Assembly: GCF_004959925.1 (NCBI RefSeq)
Contig: NZ_SPUW01000001.1
Coordinates: 496,001 to 560,000, forward strand
Origin: Pseudooceanicola onchidii
GTDB taxonomy: Bacteria; Pseudomonadota; Alphaproteobacteria; Rhodobacterales; Rhodobacteraceae
Length of the DNA stretch: 64,000 bases
Direction of reading: 5' to 3'
Shown here piece after piece: positions 27,290 to 36,086 of the stretch (its first letter is position 1; each line of letters opens with the position of its first letter). Under the pieces are notes generated by a model. The model worked only from the letters and a program-made list of their open reading frames with translations, ran no database searches and was not told where the DNA came from. A program made the translations under genes and the position numbers.

Positions 27290-28315
27290 ATGAAACGCCT
27301 AATGACCTCTGCCCTGGCCCTGGCCGCGCTGACCGGCGCCGCCCAGGCCGAAGGTGCCCTGAACATCTACAACTGGGGCAACTACACCAACCCCGAGCTG
27401 ATCGAGAAGTTCGAAAAGGAATATGACGTCGACGTCACCATCACGGACTTTGACAGCAACACCACCGCGCTGGCCAAGATCGAGGCAGGCGGCCACGGCT
27501 TCGACATCGTGGTCCCGACGCACAGCTACGTGCAGATCTATGTCGGCAAGGATCTTCTGATGAAGCCCGGCATCCCCGAGATGGAAAACTACGGCAACAT
27601 CTCGGACGTGTGGAAGAACGTCGACTGGGATCCGGGCCGCGAATACACGGTGCCGTGGCAGTGGGGGACCACCGGCGTTGCGGTCAACAAGACGGCCTAT
27701 TCCGGCGACATCAACACCTCGGCCATCTGGCTCGACACGCCGGATGAGCTGAAGGGCAAGGTCAACGTCGTGCCCGAAATGCAGGACGTGATGAACCTGG
27801 CGGTGATGTACATGGGCGGTGAGCCCTGCACCAACGACAAGGCCAAGCTGAAAGAGGTCCGCGACAAGCTGGTCGAGGCCAAGAAGAACTGGATGTCAAT
27901 GGACTACGGCATGACCGAAAAGCTGTCGAACGGCGATGTCATGGCGACCGTGAACTGGAACGGATCGACCTTCCGCGCGCGGGTCAACAATTCGGACGTG
28001 GTGTACGGCTATCCCAAGGAAGGCTACATCGTCTGGATGGACAACGTCGCCGTGCTGAAGGACGCGCAGAACGTCGAGAACGCCAAGCTCTTCGTCAACT
28101 TCATCATGGATCCGGAAAATGCCGCGATGATCTCGTCTTTCGCGCGCTATGCCAACGGCATCGACGGGTCCGAGGAATTCATGCCCGACGACATGAAATC
28201 CGCGCCCGAGATCGTCGTGCCGGAAGAGCTGAAGGCGGCGGGCAAGTTCACCTCCTCCTGCTCCAAGGAAGTTCAGGATCTGTATTCGGCCATCTGGACC
28301 GACCTGCAGAAGTAA
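27290..28315 (+). CDS. potD: Periplasmic spermidine/putrescine-binding protein
   Basis: 341 residues. A signal peptide (about 1-20, ending AQA-E) precedes [25 protein letters not shown], the start of PotD/PotF-type solute-binding proteins. The acidic and aromatic ligand region includes [13 protein letters not shown] and [15 protein letters not shown]. It presents polyamine to PotBC. AAGGAG lies seven bases ahead of the ATG. Ligand specificity between putrescine and spermidine cannot be assigned by eye. Confidence 0.94.
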   Translation: MKRLMTSALALAALTGAAQAEGALNIYNWGNYTNPELIEKFEKEYDVDVTITDFDSNTTALAKIEAGGHGFDIVVPTHSYVQIYVGKDLLMKPGIPEMENYGNISDVWKNVDWDPGREYTVPWQWGTTGVAVNKTAYSGDINTSAIWLDTPDELKGKVNVVPEMQDVMNLAVMYMGGEPCTNDKAKLKEVRDKLVEAKKNWMSMDYGMTEKLSNGDVMATVNWNGSTFRARVNNSDVVYGYPKEGYIVWMDNVAVLKDAQNVENAKLFVNFIMDPENAAMISSFARYANGIDGSEEFMPDDMKSAPEIVVPEELKAAGKFTSSCSKEVQDLYSAIWTDLQK

Positions 28316-28324
28316 CCCGACACT

Positions 28325-28352
28325 GGCATCTCCGGGATCGTCCGGGGGTGCC
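28325..28352. terminator. Candidate terminator hairpin after potD
   Basis: GGCATCTCCGG pairs with CCGGGGGTGCC (eleven pairs, some G-T) around a six-base loop, in the 47-base convergent gap. No T-run follows, so termination may need Rho. Confidence 0.4.
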
Positions 28353-28362
28353 GACCTGACAC

Positions 28363-29091
28363 TCAGGCCGTGATCTTGGCCGTCACGGCGTGATGGAACA
28401 GCCGCTCTTCCAGGTCCTCCAGCGTGGCGCTATCGGGGTCAGGATCGTCCCCCAGATCAAGCCGCCACGTGCCGTTGTCACCTTCGGCCAGCCACCATTG
28501 CCCCGCGTAGATCCGCAGAACCGTCCCGGCCGGCAGGTCGATGTCGTTGGTGCGCGTGCGCGACCGGAATTCGGCAACTGTCATCACCTCTGCCGTGCGG
28601 CGGAACGCCTCGAGCGCATTGGCCGGGCGCGGTTCCCGAGCCGGGGCAGGGGGCGGGGCCATGAAGGGCCCCTCGATCTCGTCGTCGCCCATGGACGGAA
28701 ACAGACCGGCGCCGAAGCTCATGATCTCGGACACGGCATAGCCCAGAAGCAGACGGTGACGCGCGGGCGGGTCCAGATCGCGCCAGCCGGGACCGGGGGC
28801 GTCCTTGTCGCGCAGATAGTCGAAGTGCAGGGGCGCCAGCCCGTCGCCGTCGATGCCAAGGATGTCCTGAACCTGACGGCAGGCCACGTCGAGGTCATCT
28901 GTATGGCAAGCCGCAACGATGGCACCGCGCAGGTCGGCGGGTGGCGCCGCAGCGGCGCGTCGTCGTGGTGCGCCGGTTGCCTGATCGGGGTCTCGCCCGG
29001 TGACGGCCCTTGGGCCTTTTTCGCGTGGTGCCTGAAGTGTCTGGACAGCTTTTTCTAGCAGTCCGGTGCCGATTGTCGGCCAAACCGTCAT
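28363..29091 (-). CDS. Hypothetical protein, soluble, unknown family
   Basis: 242 residues from ATG 29091, which follows GGGGGA; an in-frame ATG eight codons upstream (29115) is also possible. I do not recognise a family. The N-terminal quarter is low in complexity (Arg/Ala/Pro-rich); the centre has ADLRGAIVAACHTDDLDVACRQVQDILGI with helical character, and the C-terminal part contains AGTVLRIYAGQWWLAEGDNGTWRLDLGDD, which looks like beta-strands. No signal peptide or membrane span. Converges on potD. Confidence 0.72.
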   Translation of the reverse strand: MTVWPTIGTGLLEKAVQTLQAPREKGPRAVTGRDPDQATGAPRRRAAAAPPADLRGAIVAACHTDDLDVACRQVQDILGIDGDGLAPLHFDYLRDKDAPGPGWRDLDPPARHRLLLGYAVSEIMSFGAGLFPSMGDDEIEGPFMAPPPAPAREPRPANALEAFRRTAEVMTVAEFRSRTRTNDIDLPAGTVLRIYAGQWWLAEGDNGTWRLDLGDDPDPDSATLEDLEERLFHHAVTAKITA

Positions 29092-29628
29092 GTCTGATCC
29101 CCCAAAATCAGTCATCTCGGTCCCTGCGAATGAAACCTGCGGGCGGGCTGTCCATCCCTCGGCAGCGGCCCGGACTTCAGGTCTTCGGTGTTCAGCAGAT
29201 CGTCTTGCGGCTACGGCGCAGGAACAGAAAAATACTGGTATAACAAAAGAGTAGTTCTATCTTCTTCCTCGTTTTCAACAGGCGCAACCCTGCCGCATGT
29301 CGTGAATTCGCACGGTCCGCTGCCAGTCAATTCGCAAGCGTACCGCCGGGCCGCAGGATATCGTGCGGCCGGAAACAGGTCCGTTCAATGCCTTAAGGTT
29401 AACGTACGGTAAAAACTCGATTCTCGCCATAGCAAAGACGCGTGAAAGCGTCAGGCCCCGTCGCTTTGCACGTATCGGTGCAGTCTCTCGGCGTGGGTGC
29501 GCGCCCTGCGATTGTGCACCGGATGGCGCTCCCCCTGCCGCCTATGCGTCGCCGAGATTCCGGGTCGCAATCCCGTGACCTGATCAACGGGCTTTACAAC
29601 TATCGACTTTCAAACATACGTTTCAAAC
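29092..29628. other. 537-base non-coding divergent gap, AT-richer
   Basis: No convincing gene is seen on either strand. Base composition drops to A/T-rich around 29220-29275 (AAAATACTGG, TATAACAAAAGAG), unlike the flanking genes. The gap must hold promoters for the hypothetical gene on the minus strand and the TetR gene on the plus strand. The last 21 bases contain the direct repeat listed separately. Confidence 0.6.
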
Positions 29629-29630
29629 AT
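29608..29630. promoter_or_regulatory. Tandem direct repeat at the TetR start, possible operator
   Basis: TTTCAAACAT occurs at 29608-29617 and again at 29621-29630, spaced 13 bases apart and running into the TetR start codon. The centre GTTTCAAAC is itself a short palindrome. The position suits an autoregulatory site. No ribosome-binding site is visible before this ATG, so the transcript may be leaderless. Confidence 0.4.
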
Positions 29631-30306
29631 GCGCTTGAATGATTCTGACAAAAGCTCTTCTGCAACCCGTGGCGCCATCCGCGCCGTGGCCGAGGAAATG
29701 TATGCCGAGAACGGAATCGACGGCGTGACGACCCGCGCACTGGCCGAACGGGCGGGCGTGAATATGGCTGCGGTGAACTATCACTACGGCAACAAGGACA
29801 ACCTCACGATGGCGGTCTTCCGCGACGTGGCGCATCGCACGGTCCAGCGCAGGTTGAAGAACCTTGCCCGGATTGACGCCACGGCGCAGGCCGAGGGCCG
29901 CGAACCCACGCTGCCCGAGATCGTCGAGGCCTTCGTCGACGCCTATGTCAACGAAGATACGCCGCGCACCGGGGTGCTTCTGGCGCATCTGGTGCTGCAA
30001 CACCGCGTGCGGCCAAGCGCATGGACCCGCGCCATCGTCCGGGAAGAACTGGACGATTTCGCGATCACCTACATGGGGTTCATGCGCCGTGCCGCACCGC
30101 ATCTGACCGAACCCGAGATCCACTGGCGCTATCACCTGATGGTCGGCGCCGTGATGATGAGCCTGTCGGACCAGGCGCGCGACGGACGGATGGCCAACCT
30201 GTCGAAAGGGCTGGTCCATCCCGAGGACCGTCGTGAATTCAAGGACCAACTGGTTGCCTTCCTGGTCGACAGCCTCGGCCATCGGCGGGCACCCGGGGGG
30301 GGATGA
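29629..30306 (+). CDS. TetR-family transcriptional regulator
   Basis: 225 residues. The N-terminal helix-turn-helix is clear: IRAVAEEMYAENGIDGVTTRALAERAGVNMAAVNYHYGNKDNL (about 16-58), with the late YHYGNKDNL typical of TetR. The C-terminal ligand domain has no recognisable ligand class, although HLVLQHRVRPSAWTRAI resembles the CerR/YbiH-like branch. It lies 79 bases before the TRAP transporter genes on the same strand and is the natural candidate regulator for them. Confidence 0.9.
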   Translation: MRLNDSDKSSSATRGAIRAVAEEMYAENGIDGVTTRALAERAGVNMAAVNYHYGNKDNLTMAVFRDVAHRTVQRRLKNLARIDATAQAEGREPTLPEIVEAFVDAYVNEDTPRTGVLLAHLVLQHRVRPSAWTRAIVREELDDFAITYMGFMRRAAPHLTEPEIHWRYHLMVGAVMMSLSDQARDGRMANLSKGLVHPEDRREFKDQLVAFLVDSLGHRRAPGGG

Positions 30307-30385
30307 TCACAAGGCTGCCCTGAAGGAGACAAGGCGGCAAAGGCGGCCGGACAACCGGCCAAGCATACCTCAGGGAGGAGGACAC

Positions 30386-31444
30386 ATGACCAAGTACACC
30401 ACGACCGCCCTTGCGGGCGCACTGCTTCTTTGCGCGGGCCTGCCCGCCACGGCAGAGACCTGGAATTTCACCGTGATCGCGGGCCACCCGCCGCTGACCA
30501 AGGGCGTCTCGGCCATTTCGACCCATTTCGTGCCCGAAGTCAGCCGTCGCGTGGCCGAACTGGGCCACACGATCAACTGGACCGAGGCCTATGCCGGCGC
30601 CGTCGCCCCGCCGACCGGCGTGCTTGAGGCCGTGGAAAGCGGTGTCGCGGAATTCGGCTATGTGCCGCAGCTGTTCGAAGGCGACAAGCTGCCGCTGGAC
30701 CAGATCACCTATATCACCCCCTTCGGCTCGGCCGACCTGATCAAGGTGATGGGCGTGATCGACAAGCTGTATGCCGAGATCCCGGCGATGGATCAGGCCT
30801 GGGCCGACAATGGCCAGAAGGTGCTGGCCCCCGTCGGCATCGACACCTACCACTTCGTCACCAAGTTCCCGATCGAGAAGGTCGAGGATCTGAACGGGCA
30901 CAAGATCGGCACCGCCGGTCTGGCGCTCAACTGGCTCAAGGGGGTGGACGCAACGCCGGTGGCGGGCGCATTGCCGGATTTCTACAACTCGATGTCGACG
31001 GGCCTTTACGACGGGATCATGACCTTTGAATCGGTCGTGGCGCCCTACAAGTTCTACGAGGTCGCGCCGTATATCACCAAGATCAACTTCGGCGCGCAGT
31101 ATGCCTCGGCGCTGACGGTGAACCTGGATACCTGGAATTCGCTGCCCGAGGACGTGCAGCAGATCATCCAGGAGGTCGCGGACGAATATCGTGACATCGC
31201 GGCTGAATCCTATCGCGAGGGCGGCGAGGCCTCGCTGGCCAAGGCGGTCGAAGGGGGCGCGAAAGTCAGCGAACTGTCGGACGAACAGCGCGCGGCCTAT
31301 GCGGCCAAGCTGCCCAACATTGCCCGCGAATGGGCGGCCAAACTGGACAGCGAAGGCAAGCCGGGCACCGAGGTGCTTGAGACCTACATGCGCCTGTCCA
31401 AGGAAGCCGGGATCAACCACGCACGGGACTGGGCAGCCGAGTGA
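30386..31444 (+). CDS. TRAP transporter substrate-binding protein (DctP family)
   Basis: 352 residues. A signal peptide (about 1-24, ending ATAET) precedes WNFTVIAGHPPLTKGV, and the DctP fold is seen in VEDLNGHKIGTAGLALNWLKGVDATPV and FYNSMSTGLYDGIMTFESVVAPYKFYE. TRAP binding proteins deliver organic acids to DctQM. ATG 30386 follows GGGAGGAGGA. The stop overlaps the DctQ start (GTGA). The ligand is not evident; breakdown genes downstream suggest an organic acid that yields a hydrolysable diketone or similar. Confidence 0.92.
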   Translation: MTKYTTTALAGALLLCAGLPATAETWNFTVIAGHPPLTKGVSAISTHFVPEVSRRVAELGHTINWTEAYAGAVAPPTGVLEAVESGVAEFGYVPQLFEGDKLPLDQITYITPFGSADLIKVMGVIDKLYAEIPAMDQAWADNGQKVLAPVGIDTYHFVTKFPIEKVEDLNGHKIGTAGLALNWLKGVDATPVAGALPDFYNSMSTGLYDGIMTFESVVAPYKFYEVAPYITKINFGAQYASALTVNLDTWNSLPEDVQQIIQEVADEYRDIAAESYREGGEASLAKAVEGGAKVSELSDEQRAAYAAKLPNIAREWAAKLDSEGKPGTEVLETYMRLSKEAGINHARDWAAE

Positions 31445-32001
31445 CGGACGCGACCGACACGACACAGCCGCCCGGATTTCCGGGCGGCCCTGTGGCCCTG
31501 TGGCTGAACCGCGTGACGCTGGCGCTGGCGGCGATCGGCGGGATCGGGACCCTGGGCATCATGGCGATCATCAATGCCGACGTGATCGGGCGGGGCGCCT
31601 TCGGCACCCCCGTGCCCGCCACGGCCGAAATCGTCAGCGCCGCCATCGTGGCGATCGTTTTTCTGCAACTGCCCCAGGCGACCGCCGCAGGCCGCAACGT
31701 GCGATCCGACATGCTTCTGAACCGGCTGGGCCGCGATCACGGACGGGCGGGCTACATGCTGGATACCGTCCACCACGCGGTCGGCACGCTGATGCTGGGC
31801 ATCCTGATCTACTACGTCGCGCCGGGCATCCTCGAGTCGATCGAGGGCAATGAAACGGTCGGGCTTTATGGCATCTTCACCATGCCCCGCTGGCCCTTCG
31901 TGGTCTGCGTCCTGGCCGGCTGCATCCTGACGCTGGCGCAATACGCGATGCTGACGCTTGGGTTCGCGATCAAGGCTTTCGGACGGGAGGCTACGGCATG
32001 A
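31441..32001 (+). CDS. TRAP transporter small permease (DctQ family)
   Basis: 186 residues with four membrane spans: about 17-40, 60-77, 103-122 and 142-165. This is the small membrane subunit that pairs with DctM. It starts with GTG inside the stop of the binding protein gene and its stop overlaps the DctM start by ATGA, so the three subunits are translationally coupled. Confidence 0.9.
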   Translation: MTDATDTTQPPGFPGGPVALWLNRVTLALAAIGGIGTLGIMAIINADVIGRGAFGTPVPATAEIVSAAIVAIVFLQLPQATAAGRNVRSDMLLNRLGRDHGRAGYMLDTVHHAVGTLMLGILIYYVAPGILESIEGNETVGLYGIFTMPRWPFVVCVLAGCILTLAQYAMLTLGFAIKAFGREATA

Positions 32002-33302
32002 CCGGGGTTGAAATCGGCATCTGGTCGATCGTCGCGATCCTCGTGCTGATCCAGCTGGGGATGCATGTCGCCATCGCGCTGATGGCCGTGTCGTTCTTCG
32101 GGGTCTACCTCGTGAAGGGCAAGCTGGTGGTCGCAGGCGCGCTTCTGTCCCACGCCGCGCTGGACGGGGTCGAGCGCTATTCCTTCGGGGTCATCCCGCT
32201 TTTCGTACTGATGGGCGTGCTGGTCGGGGCCTGCGGGCTGGGTCGCGACGTGTTCGATGTGGCGGGCCAGATGTTCCGGCGGTTCCGGGGCGGCCTTGGC
32301 ATTGCCACGGTCTTTGCCAACGCGGTCTTCGCGGCCGTCAACGGCACCTCGATCGCCTCGGCGTCGGTCTTCACCAAGGTCGCGGTGCCCGAACTGATCC
32401 GCCAGGGCTACACGCCGCGCTTTTCCGTCGGTGTCGTCGCCGGGTCGTCGGTGCTGGGGATGCTGATCCCGCCGTCGCTTCTGCTGATCCTCTTCGGGAT
32501 CATCGCCGAGGTGTCGATCGGCGATCTCTTCACCGCCGGGATCGTGCCGGGCGTGATCCTGGCGCTGTTCTTCTGCGCCGCGATCCTGCTGATGGCCAAG
32601 TTCTTTCCGCGCTTCACCGGAAATCCCGGCGCGTCGGACCTGCCCGAGATGAGCCGGGGCACCATGATCCTGAAGTCCGCCCCGATCATCCTGCTGGTCG
32701 TGCTGGTCCTGGGTGGCATCTACGGCGGGTTCTTCACCCCGACCGAAGCGGGTGGCGTCGGCGCCCTGGGCGCGCTGGTTATCGCGATGATCAAGGGCCG
32801 TCTGGGCGGGCGCGAGATCTGGAACATCATGCTCGAGGTGGGGCAGGTCACGGCCTCGATCACCTTCCTGATCATCGCCGCGCACATGTATTCGCGCCTG
32901 CTGGCCCTGACCGGCCTGCCGAATGCGATGACCGGGCTGCTGGCCAGCTATGATCTGGGTCTCTACGGCGTGCTGGTCCTGTACCTGATCGCCATCGTCC
33001 TGCTGGGCACGATCCTCGACAGTTCTTCGATCCTGCTGATCCTGCTGCCGCTGATCCTGCCCGTGATCCAGCCCTTTGGCGTCGATCTGGTCTGGTTCGG
33101 TATCCTGACCATCATCGCGGTCGAGGTCGGCCTGCTGACCCCGCCACTGGGCGTCGCCTGTTTCGTCATCAAGGCGAACCTCGACGACAAGCGGATCACC
33201 CTGAATGACATCTTTGCCGGCGCGGCCCCCTTCGCGCTGATCATGGTCGTGCTCGTGGCGTTGATCGTCGCGATGCCCTGGCTGGCCATCGGCCTGCTTT
33301 AA
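31998..33302 (+). CDS. TRAP transporter large permease (DctM family)
   Basis: 434 residues, about twelve membrane spans. Family signatures include GTSIASASVFTKVAVPELIRQGY (about 114-136), SVLGMLIPPSLLLILFGI and FFTPTEAGGVGALGALV. It forms the sodium-coupled channel of the importer. The start is coupled to DctQ by ATGA. It is followed within 14 bases by the MBL hydrolase gene, preceded by CCGGAGG, which joins transport and catabolism in one operon. Confidence 0.93.
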   Translation: MTGVEIGIWSIVAILVLIQLGMHVAIALMAVSFFGVYLVKGKLVVAGALLSHAALDGVERYSFGVIPLFVLMGVLVGACGLGRDVFDVAGQMFRRFRGGLGIATVFANAVFAAVNGTSIASASVFTKVAVPELIRQGYTPRFSVGVVAGSSVLGMLIPPSLLLILFGIIAEVSIGDLFTAGIVPGVILALFFCAAILLMAKFFPRFTGNPGASDLPEMSRGTMILKSAPIILLVVLVLGGIYGGFFTPTEAGGVGALGALVIAMIKGRLGGREIWNIMLEVGQVTASITFLIIAAHMYSRLLALTGLPNAMTGLLASYDLGLYGVLVLYLIAIVLLGTILDSSSILLILLPLILPVIQPFGVDLVWFGILTIIAVEVGLLTPPLGVACFVIKANLDDKRITLNDIFAGAAPFALIMVVLVALIVAMPWLAIGLL

Positions 33303-33316
33303 CCGGAGGAAATCAC

Positions 33317-34306
33317 ATGTATTCCGATACGCACCGCGAGCTCGAAAATCTTGGCAACGGACTTTACGCCTGGGTTCAGGGCGACGGGTCCTGGGGGTGG
33401 AGCAACTCCGGCCTCATCGTCGGCGAAGACAACCAGACCGTCGTGATCGACACCCTGTTTACCGGGCGGCTGACGCAGGACATGCTGGAGGCCTATGCCC
33501 GTGCCGAACCGGCGGCCAAAACCGTCGACGTTCTGGTGAACACCCACCACAACGGCGACCACACCTTCGGCAACCACCTTGTCGGCGGCGCCCGCATCAT
33601 CGGGTCGGCCGAGTGTGTCGAGGAGATGGAGGAGCGCCCGGCCAGCTTCTTCAAGGCGGCCGCCGCCGATCCCAAGGCCTATGGCATCTTCGGGGAATTC
33701 CTGGATCACTACATGGGCAAGTTCGACTTTTCCGACATCGAACACGTCCCGCCGAACGAAACCTTCAAGGGGCACAAGACCCTCACCGTCGGCGGCCGCA
33801 CGATCGAACTGACGGAACTTGGCCCCGCGCACACCCGCGGCGACATCATCGTGCACGTGCCGGACGCCCGCGTCTGCTATACCGGCGATCTGGTCTTCCA
33901 CGGCGGGCATCCGATCATGTGGGCCGGGCCGGTCGGCAACTGGATCGCCGCCTGCGACCATATCCTCGGGCTCGACGTGGATGTGATCGTGCCGGGCCAC
34001 GGCCCCGTCAGCGACAAGAGCTGCGTAAAGGGTCTGCGCGACTACTTCACCCACATCCTGGCCGAGACGACCAAGTGCTACGAGGCCGGGCTGGGCTGGG
34101 AAGAGGCGGCCTTCGAGGTCGGCTATGCCAATTTCGACAGCTGGCTCGACCGGGAACGGGTGGTTGCCAACGTCGCCACGATCTACCGTGACCTGTCGGG
34201 CGGCAAGATCAACCCGGCGCAGGAAGACGTGCTGCGTCACATGATGCGCTATTCCGCCGGGGCCAAGTGCCCGCATGACGACGCCTGCAGCTGCGGCCAT
34301 CACTGA
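33317..34306 (+). CDS. MBL-fold metallo-hydrolase with variant metal site and Cys/His tail
   Basis: 329 residues. The metal motif reads H77-H-N79-G-D81-H82, so the second histidine of HxHxDH is asparagine, while later ligands look intact (GPAHTRGDI, YTGDLVF, VPGHGPV). The C-terminus ends CPHDDACSCGHH, a short tail with three Cys and three His that could bind a metal. Related proteins include glyoxalase II-type and quinoprotein-associated hydrolases. It lies between TRAP and GST genes; its stop overlaps the GST start (TGATG). Possibly a thioester or lactone hydrolase; function not established. Confidence 0.85.
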   Translation: MYSDTHRELENLGNGLYAWVQGDGSWGWSNSGLIVGEDNQTVVIDTLFTGRLTQDMLEAYARAEPAAKTVDVLVNTHHNGDHTFGNHLVGGARIIGSAECVEEMEERPASFFKAAAADPKAYGIFGEFLDHYMGKFDFSDIEHVPPNETFKGHKTLTVGGRTIELTELGPAHTRGDIIVHVPDARVCYTGDLVFHGGHPIMWAGPVGNWIAACDHILGLDVDVIVPGHGPVSDKSCVKGLRDYFTHILAETTKCYEAGLGWEEAAFEVGYANFDSWLDRERVVANVATIYRDLSGGKINPAQEDVLRHMMRYSAGAKCPHDDACSCGHH

Positions 34307-35049
34307 TGCTGGAACTGCTGAACAACCCGATCTCGACCTGTTCGCAGAAGGTCCGCCTTGTGCTGCATGAAAAGGGCATCGACTTTACTGACACCCGCAT
34401 CGATTTCCGCGCCAAGGAACACCTGACGCCCGAATACCTGGCGATCAACCCCGACGGGGTGGTGCCGTCGCTGCTGCATGACGGCCAGCCGATCCTCGAT
34501 AGTTCGGTCATCATGGAATACCTGGATGAGGTCTTTCCGGATGTTCCCCTGTCACCGCGCGATCCGGTCGGGCGGGCCAAGATGCGGAAATGGCTGCGCT
34601 TCATCGAAGAGGTGCCGACCGTCGCAATCCGTATCCCGTCCTTCAACCAGGTCTTCGTCCGTCACCGGGCCGACCTGAGCGACGCGGATCTGGAGGACGA
34701 CACCAACGCCCGCACCCTGCGCCGCACCTTCTATCGCGAGATGGGGCGCACCGGGTTTTCCGACGCCCGCCTGCAGGAAAGCTATGACCGCCTGCGCGAA
34801 ACCGTCACCCGGATGGACGATGCGCTGGCCGATCGCGACTGGCTGTGCGTGGATCTGACGCTTGCGGATTTCTGCGTCGTGCCGACCATCGACCGGATGC
34901 GCGACCTGGGCTTGTCCGAGGCCTGGTCCGACAAGCCCCACATGAAACGCTGGTGGGAGGCCATGCAGGCCCGCCCCGCCTATCGCGCGACCTACTATCC
35001 CGGCACGCGCGTCACCGACATCTACGACGAGATTGGAGAGCCCGCATGA
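34306..35049 (+). CDS. Glutathione S-transferase family protein
   Basis: 247 residues. The N-terminal thioredoxin fold begins LELLNNPISTCSQKVRLVLHEKGID, where Ser-Thr-Cys is the active-site region; PDGVVPSLL has the cis-proline and DSSVIMEYLDE the glutathione gamma-glutamyl contacts. The helical C-terminal domain spans about 90-230. Coupled by overlap to both neighbours (TGATG before, ATGA after). Next to an FAH-family hydrolase it may act as a cis-trans isomerase or glutathione-dependent lyase, as GST-zeta does with maleylacetoacetate; that link is inference. Confidence 0.9.
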   Translation: MLELLNNPISTCSQKVRLVLHEKGIDFTDTRIDFRAKEHLTPEYLAINPDGVVPSLLHDGQPILDSSVIMEYLDEVFPDVPLSPRDPVGRAKMRKWLRFIEEVPTVAIRIPSFNQVFVRHRADLSDADLEDDTNARTLRRTFYREMGRTGFSDARLQESYDRLRETVTRMDDALADRDWLCVDLTLADFCVVPTIDRMRDLGLSEAWSDKPHMKRWWEAMQARPAYRATYYPGTRVTDIYDEIGEPA

Positions 35050-35972
35050 AACTCGTGACATTCCAGAACGACACCGGGGCCGAGGCCATCGGCATCCTCG
35101 ACGGCGACCGGATCGCCCTGCTGGACGCCGCCGCCAACCCCGCCTTCGGATCGATGCTGGCGCTGATCCACGGCGGGGACGAGGCGCTTGAGGCCGCGCG
35201 CGCGGCGCAGGCCACGGCCACCAAGCTGGACCTCGGATCGGTCCGCCTGCGCGCCCCGGTGCCCGAGCCGGTGCAGATGCGCGACAGCCTGACCTTCGAG
35301 ATGCACCTGCGCAACGCGCGCTCGACCATGTCCAAGCTGACCCCCGGCGTGCCGGATCTTGAACCGCAGGACGTGGCCCTGCCGCAGGTCTGGTACGATC
35401 AGCCGATCTACTACAAGGGCAACCGGTTCTCGGTCTCGGGCCCCGAGGACCAGATCCTCTGGCCGACCGGGGAAACCCGGCTGGATTACGAGCTTGAGCT
35501 GGGCATGATCACCGGCAAGGGCGGCCAGGACATCCGCGAAGCCGACGGGCAGGACCATGTCTTCGGCTTCCTGATCTTCAACGATTTCTCGGCCCGCGAT
35601 CACCAGATGCTCGAAATGGCCGGGGGTCTGGGCCCGGCGAAGGGCAAGGACTGGAAGACCGCCAACGCCATGGGCCCCTGCCTTGTCACCAAGGACGAGA
35701 TCGGCGACGGCTCGGGGCTCGAGATGATCGCGCGCATCAACGGCGAGGAATGGAGTCGGGGCAATTCGTCCTCAATGCACCATTCGTTCGGCCGTATCCT
35801 GGAACACGTCAGCCGCGACGAGGAAGTGCGCGCGGGCGAATTCTTCGGCTCGGGCACGGTCGGCGGCGGCTGCGGGCTTGAGCTGAACAAGTACCTGTCG
35901 CCCGGCGACGTGGTCGAGCTTGAGATCGAGGGCATCGGCATCCTGCGCAACACCGTCGGTCCGCGCCAGTAG
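35046..35972 (+). CDS. Fumarylacetoacetate hydrolase (FAH) family protein
   Basis: 308 residues. The family's metal site is visible: LDYELELGMITGKGGQDI (about 141-158) with glutamates, then FGFLIFNDFSARDHQ and GPAKGKDWKTANAMGPCLVTKDEI. FAH proteins hydrolyse C-C bonds of acylpyruvates or hydrate and isomerise 2-oxo acids using a divalent metal. The C-terminal GSGTVGGGCGLELNKYLSPGDVVELEIEGIG is typical. It starts within the GST stop. Substrate unknown; the operon context suggests the last hydrolytic step of the imported compound's breakdown. Confidence 0.91.
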   Translation: MKLVTFQNDTGAEAIGILDGDRIALLDAAANPAFGSMLALIHGGDEALEAARAAQATATKLDLGSVRLRAPVPEPVQMRDSLTFEMHLRNARSTMSKLTPGVPDLEPQDVALPQVWYDQPIYYKGNRFSVSGPEDQILWPTGETRLDYELELGMITGKGGQDIREADGQDHVFGFLIFNDFSARDHQMLEMAGGLGPAKGKDWKTANAMGPCLVTKDEIGDGSGLEMIARINGEEWSRGNSSSMHHSFGRILEHVSRDEEVRAGEFFGSGTVGGGCGLELNKYLSPGDVVELEIEGIGILRNTVGPRQ

Positions 35973-36086
35973 GGGCAGGGCGGTCGACCCCCGGGTCGGC
36001 CGCGCATTCACCCGCCCTTGCGCGATGGCCCCGGGCGGGCCATCAAGGCGTCCTGCGCACAGGGCCGGACGCCCGGAAAGGCCGCC

